Assembly (NCBI GenBank): GCA_030615805.1
Contig: JAUWYN010000026.1
Coordinates: 1-11,810, forward strand
Source: Hadesarchaea archaeon
Lineage (GTDB): Archaea > Hadarchaeota > Hadarchaeia > Hadarchaeales > Hadarchaeaceae
DNA: 11,810 nt
Direction: 5' to 3'
Every line of letters begins with the position of its first letter. Position 1 is the first letter of the stretch. Made by a program: the position numbers and the translations under genes. The notes below the pieces were generated by a model that was given only the letters and a program-made list of their open reading frames with translations, searched no databases and was not told the origin of the DNA. Shown here piece by piece: positions 1-6,693 of this stretch.

Positions 1-1
1 A

Positions 2-379
2 ATTCAGCTTTTGCACGATCGAGGCATCACGGTCGCGTTGTTCGCGTTCACCCCCATTGCAGGCACCCCGCTCTCGAGCCACCCTCAGCCGGATGTCGCC
101 AGCTACCGCAGAATCCAGCTTGCTAGATTTTTGATCGTTAATAACCTGAGCAGGGCCGAGCGGATGCGTTTCGAGAGCTGGCGGGTCGCAGATTTTGGGG
201 TTGAGCGAGATGTCCTAAATAGGACGGTCAAATCAGGCGAGCCCTTCCGCACGTCGGGCTGCCCGGGGTGCAACCGCCCGTTTTACAACGAGTCGCCGAG
301 AGGACCTATCTACAACTATCCAAAGAGGCCGTCATCTCAAGATTTTGTAGTTATTCGGGACCAGTTGGGTATAGCCTAA
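2..379 (+). CDS. Radical SAM protein, LipS1/LipS2-like lipoyl synthase (C-terminal part only)
   Basis: This is the last ~125 codons of a gene whose start lies left of the window. The frame is open from base 2, so the TTG at 11 is not taken as a start. The segment has the C-terminal signature of the biotin-synthase-related radical SAM group (COG2516): an FAFTPIAGT strand, a YRRIQLARFLI helix, then a Cys pair in SGCPGCNRPFYNE followed by GPIYNYP. The N-terminal CX3CX2C cluster-binding loop is outside the window. Proteins of this group include the two-component archaeal lipoyl synthases LipS1/LipS2, which insert sulfur into octanoyl groups. The CxxC pair plausibly ligates an auxiliary iron-sulfur cluster (inference). 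Its position 52 bases upstream of gcvH, the main lipoylated substrate here, supports a lipoyl role. I cannot tell LipS1 from LipS2, or exclude another radical SAM function. Confidence 0.75.
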   Translation: MQLLHDRGITVALFAFTPIAGTPLSSHPQPDVASYRRIQLARFLIVNNLSRAERMRFESWRVADFGVERDVLNRTVKSGEPFRTSGCPGCNRPFYNESPRGPIYNYPKRPSSQDFVVIRDQLGIA

Positions 380-390
380 GCCACTACAAC

Positions 391-398
391 CTTTAAGT
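391..398 (+). promoter_or_regulatory. Putative TATA box of the gcv operon
   Basis: CTTTAAGT lies in the 52-nt gap between the radical SAM gene and gcvH. An archaeal start site about 25 nt downstream would fall near 420, leaving a short leader that holds the GAGGTGA ribosome site before ATG 432. The match to the archaeal TATA consensus is partial, so read-through from the upstream gene is equally possible. Confidence 0.35.
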
Positions 399-422
399 TT
401 TGGCGCGCGAGTTTTAGCTGGC

Positions 423-429
423 GAGGTGA
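423..429 (+). promoter_or_regulatory. Shine-Dalgarno site of gcvH
   Basis: GAGGTGA is complementary to the archaeal 16S 3' tail. Its GAGG core sits 5 nt before ATG 432 and 8 nt before GTG 435, and it overlaps the GTG at 426. This favours 432 (or 435) over 426 as the gcvH start. Confidence 0.6.
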
Positions 430-431
430 AC

Positions 432-857
432 ATGGTGAAAGCAGGTGATTATGACGTGCCTGATGGCCTTTACTACAGCCGCGAGCACGAGTGGGTCAAG
501 CTCGAGGGAAAGCTAGTCCGCGTGGGGGTCACCGATTACGCACAGAGCAAGCTCGGAGATGTTGTCTACGTTGAGCTACCAGAGGTCGGCAAGCAAGTCA
601 AGCAGGCGGCCGAGCCCAAGATAAAAGAGATGGAGCTGGGGGCGGTCGAGTCGATCAAAGCTGTTTCAGCCGTTTATAGCCCGCTGAGCGGCGCAGTTAA
701 AGAGATAAACGCGGCGCTTCAGGAGCGCCCAGAGCTTGTCAACACGAGCCCCTACAACGAGGGCTGGATCTGCGTGCTCAAGCTCAGCGCCCTCGAGGCC
801 GAACTCAAGCAACTGATGGACGCCAAGGCGTATGCAGAATACCTGAAGAAACTCTAG
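432..857 (+). CDS. gcvH: Glycine cleavage system H protein
   Basis: GcvH is the soluble lipoyl carrier of the glycine cleavage system. Its lipoyl-lysine takes the aminomethyl group from GcvP and presents it to GcvT, and is re-oxidised by dihydrolipoyl dehydrogenase. From ATG 432 the protein is 141 aa, near the family's usual ~125-140. It opens with DGLYYSREHEWV, continues with GVTDYAQSKLGDVVYVELPEVG, and has the lipoylation site ESIKAVS with Lys76 as acceptor. The tail LVNTSPYNEGWI is also typical. ATG 432 is preferred because of the GAGGTGA site; GTG 426 and GTG 435 are alternatives. Between EVG and ESIK there are 19 residues, against 12 in the E. coli protein as I recall it, so the loop before the lipoyl hairpin is about 7 residues longer. 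It is first in a tight operon with gcvPA and gcvPB. Confidence 0.96.
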   Translation: MVKAGDYDVPDGLYYSREHEWVKLEGKLVRVGVTDYAQSKLGDVVYVELPEVGKQVKQAAEPKIKEMELGAVESIKAVSAVYSPLSGAVKEINAALQERPELVNTSPYNEGWICVLKLSALEAELKQLMDAKAYAEYLKKL

Positions 858-864
858 TGAGCTG

Positions 865-2259
865 GTGCGGATGGGCCACCCCTACATCCCAAACACGCGG
901 GAGATTCGGAAACAGATGCTTCGCGAGATCGGCGCCGCGAGCATCGACGAGCTCTTCACCGACATCCCGCCCAAAATCCGCCTCAAGCGCGAGCTGAAGC
1001 TGCCCCCTGCGATGTCCGAACTCGAGGTCAAACGCCACGTGCAAGCGATACTCGCGAAAAACAAACCATTCACCCAAATGCTCTCTTTTCTCGGGGGAGG
1101 TGTCTGGCCACACCACGTACCTGCACACGTTCGCTCGCTCGTGCAGCGTTCCGAGTTTCTCACCTCCTACACCCCCTATCAACCTGAGGCAAGCCAGGGC
1201 ATGCTCCAAGCGTTGTTCGAGTACCAAAGCATGATCGCCGAGCTGGTCGGGCTCGAGGTCGCGAACTCTTCGATGTATGATTGGGCAACCGCGTTGGGTG
1301 AGGCGGCGCTGATGTGTGCACGGGTCACCCGACGGAAGAAGTTCTTGGTGCCGAAGCTCATCAGCCCCGAGCGATTTTCGACCCTACAAAACTACGCTTC
1401 CGGGCCGGGATTGGAGCCCGTGAAAATCGGCTACGATCGCACCACGGGCCAGCTCAACTTGGACCAGCTCAAGAAAGAGATGAGTCAGGATGTTGCCGGT
1501 GTTTACATCGAGAACCCGAGCTATTTGGGCTTTTTGGAGACGCAGGTTGACGAGATAGCTGCCGCGACGCACAAAGCTGGAGCGCTTTTTGTGGTGGGGG
1601 TCAACCCAATCTCACTCGGCCTGCTCAAGCCCCCCGGCGACTACGGTGCTGATGTCGTCGTGGGCGAGGGACAGCCGCTCGGCAATCCGGTCAGCTTCGG
1701 AGGCCCATCGTTGGGGATATTTGCATGTCGCGGCGAGCTAAAGCTCGTGCGACAGGTGCCGGGCAGGCTAATAGGAATGACGACTGCGCTCGACGGTAGG
1801 ACGCGCGGTTACTGCATGGTCCTGCAGACACGGGAGCAACACATCCGCCGCGAACGGGCAACATCGAGCATTTGCACGAACGAGGCGCTCTGCGCGGTGG
1901 CAGCGGCAATTTATCTTGCTTCGCTAGGCCCGCGGGGATTGCACGACCTGGCTGAACTTTGTACCAGCAACGCAAGCTACACAATGAAAAAACTAAACGC
2001 GATTAAAGGTTTGAGGGCGCCGATCTTCGATGCCCCTCACTTTAACGAGTTCACGCTGAACTGCGATGACACACGTGTATCAATCCAAAAACTCAATGCC
2101 GGGCTGCTGAAGCGTGTCATCCAAGGTGGCAAACCACTTCGCACGGAGTTTCCGGAGCTGGGGGGGACGGCCTTGCTCTGCACGACCGAGCTGCACTCAC
2201 GCGAGGACATCGACCGCCTGGCGAGCGCGCTAAAGGAGCTCTTGGGGGGGAGGCGATGA
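865..2259 (+). CDS. gcvPA: Glycine dehydrogenase (decarboxylating) subunit 1
   Basis: This is the alpha subunit of the two-subunit P protein (EC 1.4.4.2), which with GcvPB decarboxylates glycine and loads the aminomethyl group onto lipoyl-GcvH. At 464 aa it is close to the family's ~450. Diagnostic stretches are HPYIPNTREIRKQML at the N-terminus, FLGGGVWPHHVP, SFLTSYTPYQPEASQG-like text around residues 95-110, GEGQPLGNPVSFGGP near 270, and REQHIRRERATSSICTNEAL near 325-345. The PLP-binding lysine is in GcvPB, as expected. The start is uncertain: GTG 865 and ATG 871 both precede the conserved GHPYIPNT and neither has a strong ribosome site. The gene begins 7 nt after the gcvH stop and overlaps gcvPB by ATGA, so it is probably translationally coupled to both. 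Confidence 0.96.
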   Translation: MRMGHPYIPNTREIRKQMLREIGAASIDELFTDIPPKIRLKRELKLPPAMSELEVKRHVQAILAKNKPFTQMLSFLGGGVWPHHVPAHVRSLVQRSEFLTSYTPYQPEASQGMLQALFEYQSMIAELVGLEVANSSMYDWATALGEAALMCARVTRRKKFLVPKLISPERFSTLQNYASGPGLEPVKIGYDRTTGQLNLDQLKKEMSQDVAGVYIENPSYLGFLETQVDEIAAATHKAGALFVVGVNPISLGLLKPPGDYGADVVVGEGQPLGNPVSFGGPSLGIFACRGELKLVRQVPGRLIGMTTALDGRTRGYCMVLQTREQHIRRERATSSICTNEALCAVAAAIYLASLGPRGLHDLAELCTSNASYTMKKLNAIKGLRAPIFDAPHFNEFTLNCDDTRVSIQKLNAGLLKRVIQGGKPLRTEFPELGGTALLCTTELHSREDIDRLASALKELLGGRR

Positions 2260-3752
2260 GCTATCAGCAAGCGCGATGGATCGAGCCGCTGATTTTCGAA
2301 CTCAGCAAGCAGGGGCGTGTTGGGTGGGCGCTGCCAGGAAAACCGCGTGAGCGTATAAACATACCAAAGGAGCTCCTGCGCGAGAAGCTAGAGTTGCCCG
2401 AGCTCTCAGAGCCAGAGGTCGTTCGGCACTACACCCGCCTCTCGCAGATGAACTACGGCATCGACTCTGGATTCTACCCGCTCGGCTCGTGCACGATGAA
2501 GTACAACCCGAAGGTCTGCGAGGAGCTTGCCGCACTTGAGACCGCGAGCTGCATTCACCCCAATCAAGCTGAGGAGACGGTGCAGGGGGCGCTCGAGTTG
2601 ATGTTCAGGCTGGAGCGTTTCCTCGCGGAAATCGCAGGCGTCGCACGCGTTTCCTTACAACCCTCTGCTGGTGCACACGGCGAGTTTATCGCGATGTTGC
2701 TCACGCATGCTTATCATAAATCCAAGCGCGACGACAAACGTGATCAGGTCATAGTGCCTGACTCTGCGCATGGCACGAATCCAGCGAGCGCAGCGATGGC
2801 GGGTTATGAGGTTGTGACCGTGCCGTCGAATGCTCGTGGGCGCGTCGACCTCAAGGCTCTGAAGGCGGCAGTTTCCGAACGCACCGCAGCTTTGATGTTG
2901 ACGAATCCGAACACGTTGGGCCTGTTCGAGGATCAAATCATTGACATCGCCAAGGTAGTTCATGATGCTGGGGGCTTGCTTTTCTACGACGGCGCGAACT
3001 TGAACGGTATCTTAGGTAAGACGCGTCCGGGTGATATGGGCTTCGACATCGTTCACTTTAACCTACACAAGACATTTGCAACCCCTCACGGCGGAGGCGG
3101 CCCGGGGGCTGGACCCATCGGCGTACAGAGGGAACTCGAGAAGTTCCTCCCCGTGCCAGTGGTTGAATACGACCGCAAACGCAAACGCTACTACCTCGAC
3201 TACAACCGCCCGCACTCGATCGGCAAAGTTCGAGCATTCTACGGCAACTTCGGCGTGCTTGTTAAAGCTTATGCATACATCCTGCTTATGGGTGCCGAAG
3301 GATTGAATGAAGTGACTGAGGCGGCGGTGCTCAACGCGAACTACATCATGCACAAGTTACTCGGCGTCGAGGGATACGAGCTGAAGTTCGACGCGAGTGG
3401 TCCATGCAAGCATGAGGTCGTTTTCAGCACGGAGCCCCTAAAGCGGGAGACGGGTGTAACCGCGCGTGATGTTGCGAAGCGCCTGCTCGATCACGGCATA
3501 CACGCGCCAACCTACTACTTCCCCCCCATTGTGCCTGAAGCGTTGATGATTGAGCCCACGGAGACAGAGTCCCGTGAGGAGCTCGATCGTTTTGTTGTCG
3601 CACTCAATACGATGGCCCAAGAAGCCCGCTCGAATCCGGAGAAGCTACGCTCAGCACCGATGGCAACGGCGATAGGGAAACTTGATGAAGTCAAGGCCTC
3701 GCGTGAACCTATTTTGAGCTGGCGCGCACATCGTAAACTGGCGAAGAAATGA
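2256..3752 (+). CDS. gcvPB: Glycine dehydrogenase (decarboxylating) subunit 2
   Basis: This is the beta subunit of the glycine decarboxylase P protein and carries PLP. At 498 aa it is of usual length. Visible family blocks are YPLGSCTMKYNP (residues 74-85), SLQPSAGAHGEF (133-144), IVPDSAHGTNPASAAMAGY (166-184), LTNPNTLGLFE (215-225), FYDGANLNG (243-251) and HFNLHKTFATPHGGGGPG (267-284), where Lys272 is the expected Schiff-base lysine. The C-terminal YYFPPIVPEALMIEPTE-type segment is present, so the gene looks intact and active. The ATG lies in an ATGA overlap with gcvPA and follows GGAGG with only 2 nt spacing, so coupling with gcvPA is likely. The next gene overlaps its stop by 4 nt as well. 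Confidence 0.96.
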   Translation: MSYQQARWIEPLIFELSKQGRVGWALPGKPRERINIPKELLREKLELPELSEPEVVRHYTRLSQMNYGIDSGFYPLGSCTMKYNPKVCEELAALETASCIHPNQAEETVQGALELMFRLERFLAEIAGVARVSLQPSAGAHGEFIAMLLTHAYHKSKRDDKRDQVIVPDSAHGTNPASAAMAGYEVVTVPSNARGRVDLKALKAAVSERTAALMLTNPNTLGLFEDQIIDIAKVVHDAGGLLFYDGANLNGILGKTRPGDMGFDIVHFNLHKTFATPHGGGGPGAGPIGVQRELEKFLPVPVVEYDRKRKRYYLDYNRPHSIGKVRAFYGNFGVLVKAYAYILLMGAEGLNEVTEAAVLNANYIMHKLLGVEGYELKFDASGPCKHEVVFSTEPLKRETGVTARDVAKRLLDHGIHAPTYYFPPIVPEALMIEPTETESREELDRFVVALNTMAQEARSNPEKLRSAPMATAIGKLDEVKASREPILSWRAHRKLAKK

Positions 3753-4855
3753 AAAAGCTCGGTTTCATCGTCAACCCCATCGCAGGTATGGGCGGACGAG
3801 TCGGATTAAAAGGCACGGATGGCGCGGACATAATTGCGAAAGCTCTGGAACTCGGCGCTGAGCCGGTTTCCCCAGCTAGGGCGGTAGAAACGCTGCGGGG
3901 TTTAAAGCGTGTTGGGGTCAAGTTTGAGTTGATAACTTATCCAGCTGAGATGGGGGCAGCAGAGGCAAGCGAGGCGGGTCTGGAAGCTCGGGTGATTGGA
4001 CACATAACATCAGGCAAAACCACCGCCGAGGACACCAAGCGCGCGGCTAGGGAAATGTTGGAGCAGAACGTCGACCTCATCCTCCTTGCGGGTGGCGATG
4101 GCACGATGAGTGACGCGATTGAAGCGATAGGAACCCAAGTGCCGATTTTGGGCATCCCGACCGGCGTGAAGATGCACAGTGCCGCTTTCGCGAACACGCC
4201 CCAAACGGCAGGTGAAGTTGTAGTACGTTTCTTGAGTGAGGGGTTGCCACTACGAGAGGCAGAGGTCATGGACATAGATGAAGAAGCTTACCGCGAGAAC
4301 CGTCTCGTGGCGAAGCTCAAGGGCTATGCGCGGGTGCCATACGAACCAGTCATGATGCAGGCGACCAAGGAGGGAAGCACTGGTTACGAGTTCGCTGACC
4401 AAAAAGCAATCGCGCGCTGGGTGTTCGAGCTGATGGAACGCGGGTGTGTATACGCACTTGGCCCCGGCACGACCACGCGAGCGGTTGCGGGAGAGCTTGG
4501 CATCTACGACTCGACCCTGCTCGGTGTGGACTTGATTGAAAATTACAAATTGCTCGCACGCGATACGAATAAGCAACAAATTCTCAAGGTGATAGGAAAA
4601 CAACCGATGACGATAATCGTGAGCCCTATCGGAAGGCAGGGATTCATCCTAGGGCGCGGCAATCAGCAACTCAGCCCAGCCATTGTCAAGCGTGTTGGCA
4701 AGGAGAACGTCTGGGTGCTGGCGACGCCCCACAAGCTGAGGGCCACCCCCACGCTAAAAGTCGACACCGACGACGCAGAGCTCGACCGCGAGTTCCGGGG
4801 CTACATTCGCGTGATCACGGGCTACCGCCAGACGTGTATGATCAAAGTGGTTTGA
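3749..4855 (+). CDS. NAD-kinase-like protein (COG3199, ATP-NAD/AcoX-type)
   Basis: A 368-aa protein of the family annotated as predicted polyphosphate- or ATP-dependent NAD kinase. The N-terminus GFIVNPIAGMGGRVGLKGTDG (residues 5-25) is characteristic. The diacylglycerol/NAD-kinase fold motif GGDGT is at 115-119, GIPTGVKMHSA at 136-146, and GPGTTT...LGVDLI in the C-terminal third. Known members share the kinase fold, but the substrate of this group is less well established than for canonical PpnK (COG0061), so NAD phosphorylation is family inference. The gene overlaps gcvPB by ATGA with no strong ribosome site, indicating coupling in the glycine-cleavage operon. That suggests a link between glycine oxidation, which makes NADH, and NADP supply. 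Its last 34 nt overlap the convergent archaemetzincin gene. Confidence 0.85.
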   Translation: MKKLGFIVNPIAGMGGRVGLKGTDGADIIAKALELGAEPVSPARAVETLRGLKRVGVKFELITYPAEMGAAEASEAGLEARVIGHITSGKTTAEDTKRAAREMLEQNVDLILLAGGDGTMSDAIEAIGTQVPILGIPTGVKMHSAAFANTPQTAGEVVVRFLSEGLPLREAEVMDIDEEAYRENRLVAKLKGYARVPYEPVMMQATKEGSTGYEFADQKAIARWVFELMERGCVYALGPGTTTRAVAGELGIYDSTLLGVDLIENYKLLARDTNKQQILKVIGKQPMTIIVSPIGRQGFILGRGNQQLSPAIVKRVGKENVWVLATPHKLRATPTLKVDTDDAELDREFRGYIRVITGYRQTCMIKVV

Positions 4856-5394
4856 CGGTGCAGTTTTCGCCGGCAGGTCTTGCAGAAAGCAGGTTTCTTC
4901 TTGTCCACGTCGAGAATGGAGTTTGAGAACGACATGACGCAGCTCGGGTTCGTGCAGTGCCCGAGCCCGAAAGTGTGCCCGAGCTCGTGGATGACTTCTT
5001 TTGTCGCACGCTGAAGGAAAAGCTTGCGGTCGGGCGGTGTCCCGTAGAAGGTCGAGTCGAGGCGGCAAAGTGAGACGAGCGCCGCCCTGCCCGGGCACTG
5101 GGCTTGGCCGAAGATGAAGTTGAGGTTGCGTGAGTGGGTGTAGAGGTCGGTGGTGAGCAACGCGAGCACTCGGTTTTCACCAGTTATCCTGTGCAGCACT
5201 CGATCTAGGATCAGGTCGGCATCGTACTGGTTGCGTCGAGCATTGTATGCGGCCGGTGGCATTTGGAGTGAGGCGCCGATGAGGCAATTCTCGACGAGCG
5301 GGGCGTAGGCTTTCGTGAGCCCGCAAGCCAGGTCCTCCAGCAGCGGGCGCTCGACCTCGCCTATAGTGATGATTTCGACTATCAGAGACTTCAC
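4822..5394 (-). CDS. amzA: Archaemetzincin family zinc metalloprotease
   Basis: A 190-aa soluble metzincin-clan protease typical of archaea. Counting from the upstream TTG at 5397, the zinc site is HELGHTFGLGH (137-147), with Glu138 as catalytic base. It is followed by the archaemetzincin cysteines C148, C153 and the CKTC pair C172/C175, plus the Met-turn residue M155 in CVM. These cysteines bind a second, structural zinc in the family. From M155 to C172 there are 16 intervening residues; I recall 17 in the family pattern. GTG 5394 is chosen; TTG 5397 immediately precedes it in frame. A TATA-like box centred near 5418 would put transcription start at about 5393, so the mRNA is probably leaderless. 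After the usual CRRKL end, about 12 extra residues are encoded across the 3' end of the neighbouring gene. The physiological substrate is unknown. Confidence 0.92.
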   Translation of the reverse strand: MKSLIVEIITIGEVERPLLEDLACGLTKAYAPLVENCLIGASLQMPPAAYNARRNQYDADLILDRVLHRITGENRVLALLTTDLYTHSRNLNFIFGQAQCPGRAALVSLCRLDSTFYGTPPDRKLFLQRATKEVIHELGHTFGLGHCTNPSCVMSFSNSILDVDKKKPAFCKTCRRKLHRQTTLIIHVWR

Positions 5395-5414
5395 CAATCT
5401 ATCTAAAAATTAGA

Positions 5415-5422
5415 TTTATAAG
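5415..5422. promoter_or_regulatory. Shared palindromic TATA box between amzA and the antiporter gene
   Basis: TTTATAAG contains the palindrome TTATAA and reads as a TATA box on both strands. On the plus strand a start ~25 nt away would be near 5443, 13 nt before the antiporter ATG at 5456. On the minus strand it would be near 5393, right at the GTG 5394/TTG 5397 of archaemetzincin. It is the only good TATA-like element I see in the 61-nt divergent gap. Confidence 0.55.
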
Positions 5423-5455
5423 AGATAAACGCGTGGTGTTTTCTTTGGCGTTATC

Positions 5456-6658
5456 ATGGCTCTGGAACTGACATTTGTCCCGGCTCTCTTGGCGATCCTC
5501 GTTATAGCGGGACTGGGGAGACTTTTATCGAAGGGGTTAAGGCAGCCCGCGATCTTTGGAGAGCTGCTCCTAGGAATGATTTTTGTAAGCTTCATAATTC
5601 TGACTGGTGTGGCCGAGACGGGGATATCCGACATTCTAACGGATTCGGCCGAGACGGGGATATCCGACATGGCCAGTATAGGAATTTTACTTCTGTTGTT
5701 CTCCACCGGTCTCGGCTTAAACTTCGAAGAATTCAAAAGGCTAGAAGTCGCCTCAAGCATCGTTGCTGTCTCTGGCGTGATTTTGCCGTTTGTCCTAGGG
5801 TATCTCGCGGCGATCTTTTTCGGATTTTCTCACCTCATTGCGGTGTTCGTAGGGGTTGCTCTTGTTGCAACCTCAATCGGGGTAGGTGCTTCAATCCTCA
5901 CAGAATTGAGGATGTTGCGGACTAGGTTAGGTACCCTGATAATGGGAGCAGCGGTCATCGACGACGTGATTGCTGTAGTGATGATGAGCATTTTCATAAG
6001 CGTGGTGGTTATGGAGGTCATACCTCTAATAGAAATATCCTTACTCATCCTTTTCACTGTTTTATTTTTCCTGGTTTCTTTAACCCTTGGAATTGACCTT
6101 TTCAGAAAACTCTCGGAAAAATTTACGATTGGGAGAGAAAGCCTTTTGTTATTGGGTCTAGTCATCATTCTGACATTTAGTCTGATAGCAGAGGAGATCG
6201 GTCTAGCGATGATTATAGGCGCTTTTGTAGCGGGATTGGTTGTGGGTCAAAGCCATTTCGCAAGACGCCTCAGGGAGCATGTTTCATTGATTGGAGGTAG
6301 TTTCTTTATACCGATCTTCTTTGTATGGATGGGCATGAAGTTTGATGTCAGTGCATTCACATCGGTTGGTTTATTTGCAGGAGTATTGGTGATTGTTGCG
6401 ATTATCGGGAAAGTCGTAGGGTGCAGTCTCGGCGCGAAGGCATCAAAATTTAGCGGTAGGGAATCCTTTGCTGTCGGTATCGCCATGATGCCAAGAGCAG
6501 GTGTGGAATTGATTTTGATCAAACTCGGGCTTGATCACGGAATCATAGGCGCCGACATAGCCTCCGCCATCCTTGTAATGGTCATTATCACCACTTTCAT
6601 CACGCCGCCATCGCTATGGAAAGCCCTAAGGATGATCAAAAGCAATAAAGAGGTTTAA
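5456..6658 (+). CDS. CPA2-family cation:proton antiporter (Kef/NapA-like membrane domain)
   Basis: A 400-aa, almost wholly hydrophobic protein with about a dozen membrane segments. It matches the membrane domain of the CPA2 superfamily, which exchanges Na+ or K+ for protons. Visible signatures are RQPAIFGELLLGM (29-41), LLLLFSTGLGLNFEEFK (78-94), VATSIGVGASILTELR (137-152) and the ion-binding AAVIDDV with the Asp pair 169-170. Near the C-terminus, MMPRAGVELILIKLGL carries the conserved basic residue of the NapA-type core. There is no TrkA-N/RCK domain, so any ligand control must come in trans, perhaps from the CBS gene 35 nt downstream. Residues 52-71 hold a duplicated 12-residue unit. Base composition is low: by hand, 66 of 180 bases at 6001-6180 are G or C. 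The ion carried cannot be told from sequence. Confidence 0.9.
   Translation: MALELTFVPALLAILVIAGLGRLLSKGLRQPAIFGELLLGMIFVSFIILTGVAETGISDILTDSAETGISDMASIGILLLLFSTGLGLNFEEFKRLEVASSIVAVSGVILPFVLGYLAAIFFGFSHLIAVFVGVALVATSIGVGASILTELRMLRTRLGTLIMGAAVIDDVIAVVMMSIFISVVVMEVIPLIEISLLILFTVLFFLVSLTLGIDLFRKLSEKFTIGRESLLLLGLVIILTFSLIAEEIGLAMIIGAFVAGLVVGQSHFARRLREHVSLIGGSFFIPIFFVWMGMKFDVSAFTSVGLFAGVLVIVAIIGKVVGCSLGAKASKFSGRESFAVGIAMMPRAGVELILIKLGLDHGIIGADIASAILVMVIITTFITPPSLWKALRMIKSNKEV
5611..5670 (+). repeat. Perfect 24-nt direct repeat, period 36 nt, inside the antiporter gene
   Basis: Bases 5611-5634 and 5647-5670 are identical over 24 nt, beginning GGCCGAGACGGGG and ending ATCCGACAT. A 12-nt spacer makes the period exactly 36 nt, so the frame is kept. 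Both copies encode AETGISD plus flanking residues, giving two 12-residue units in the segment between an early membrane helix and ASIGILLLLFSTGLGL. No synonymous difference separates the copies. Confidence 0.95.
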
Positions 6659-6680
6659 TAATGTTGCAAGAGTTTTAGTT

Positions 6681-6685
6681 GGAGG
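6681..6685 (+). promoter_or_regulatory. Shine-Dalgarno site of the CBS-domain gene
   Basis: GGAGG lies 8 nt before ATG 6694, ideal spacing. It overlaps the alternative TTG at 6679, which is therefore rejected as the start. Confidence 0.7.
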
Positions 6686-6693
6686 AGAAAGAC

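Noticed and set aside
11..379. Complete small gene starting at TTG 11
   Set aside because: The frame is open to base 2 and the encoded text is an internal-to-C-terminal part of a radical SAM protein, so it is a truncated gene.
805..1227. 140-codon open frame on the minus strand over gcvH/gcvPA
   Set aside because: No family features; its composition is that of a shadow of the conserved GcvPA N-terminus.
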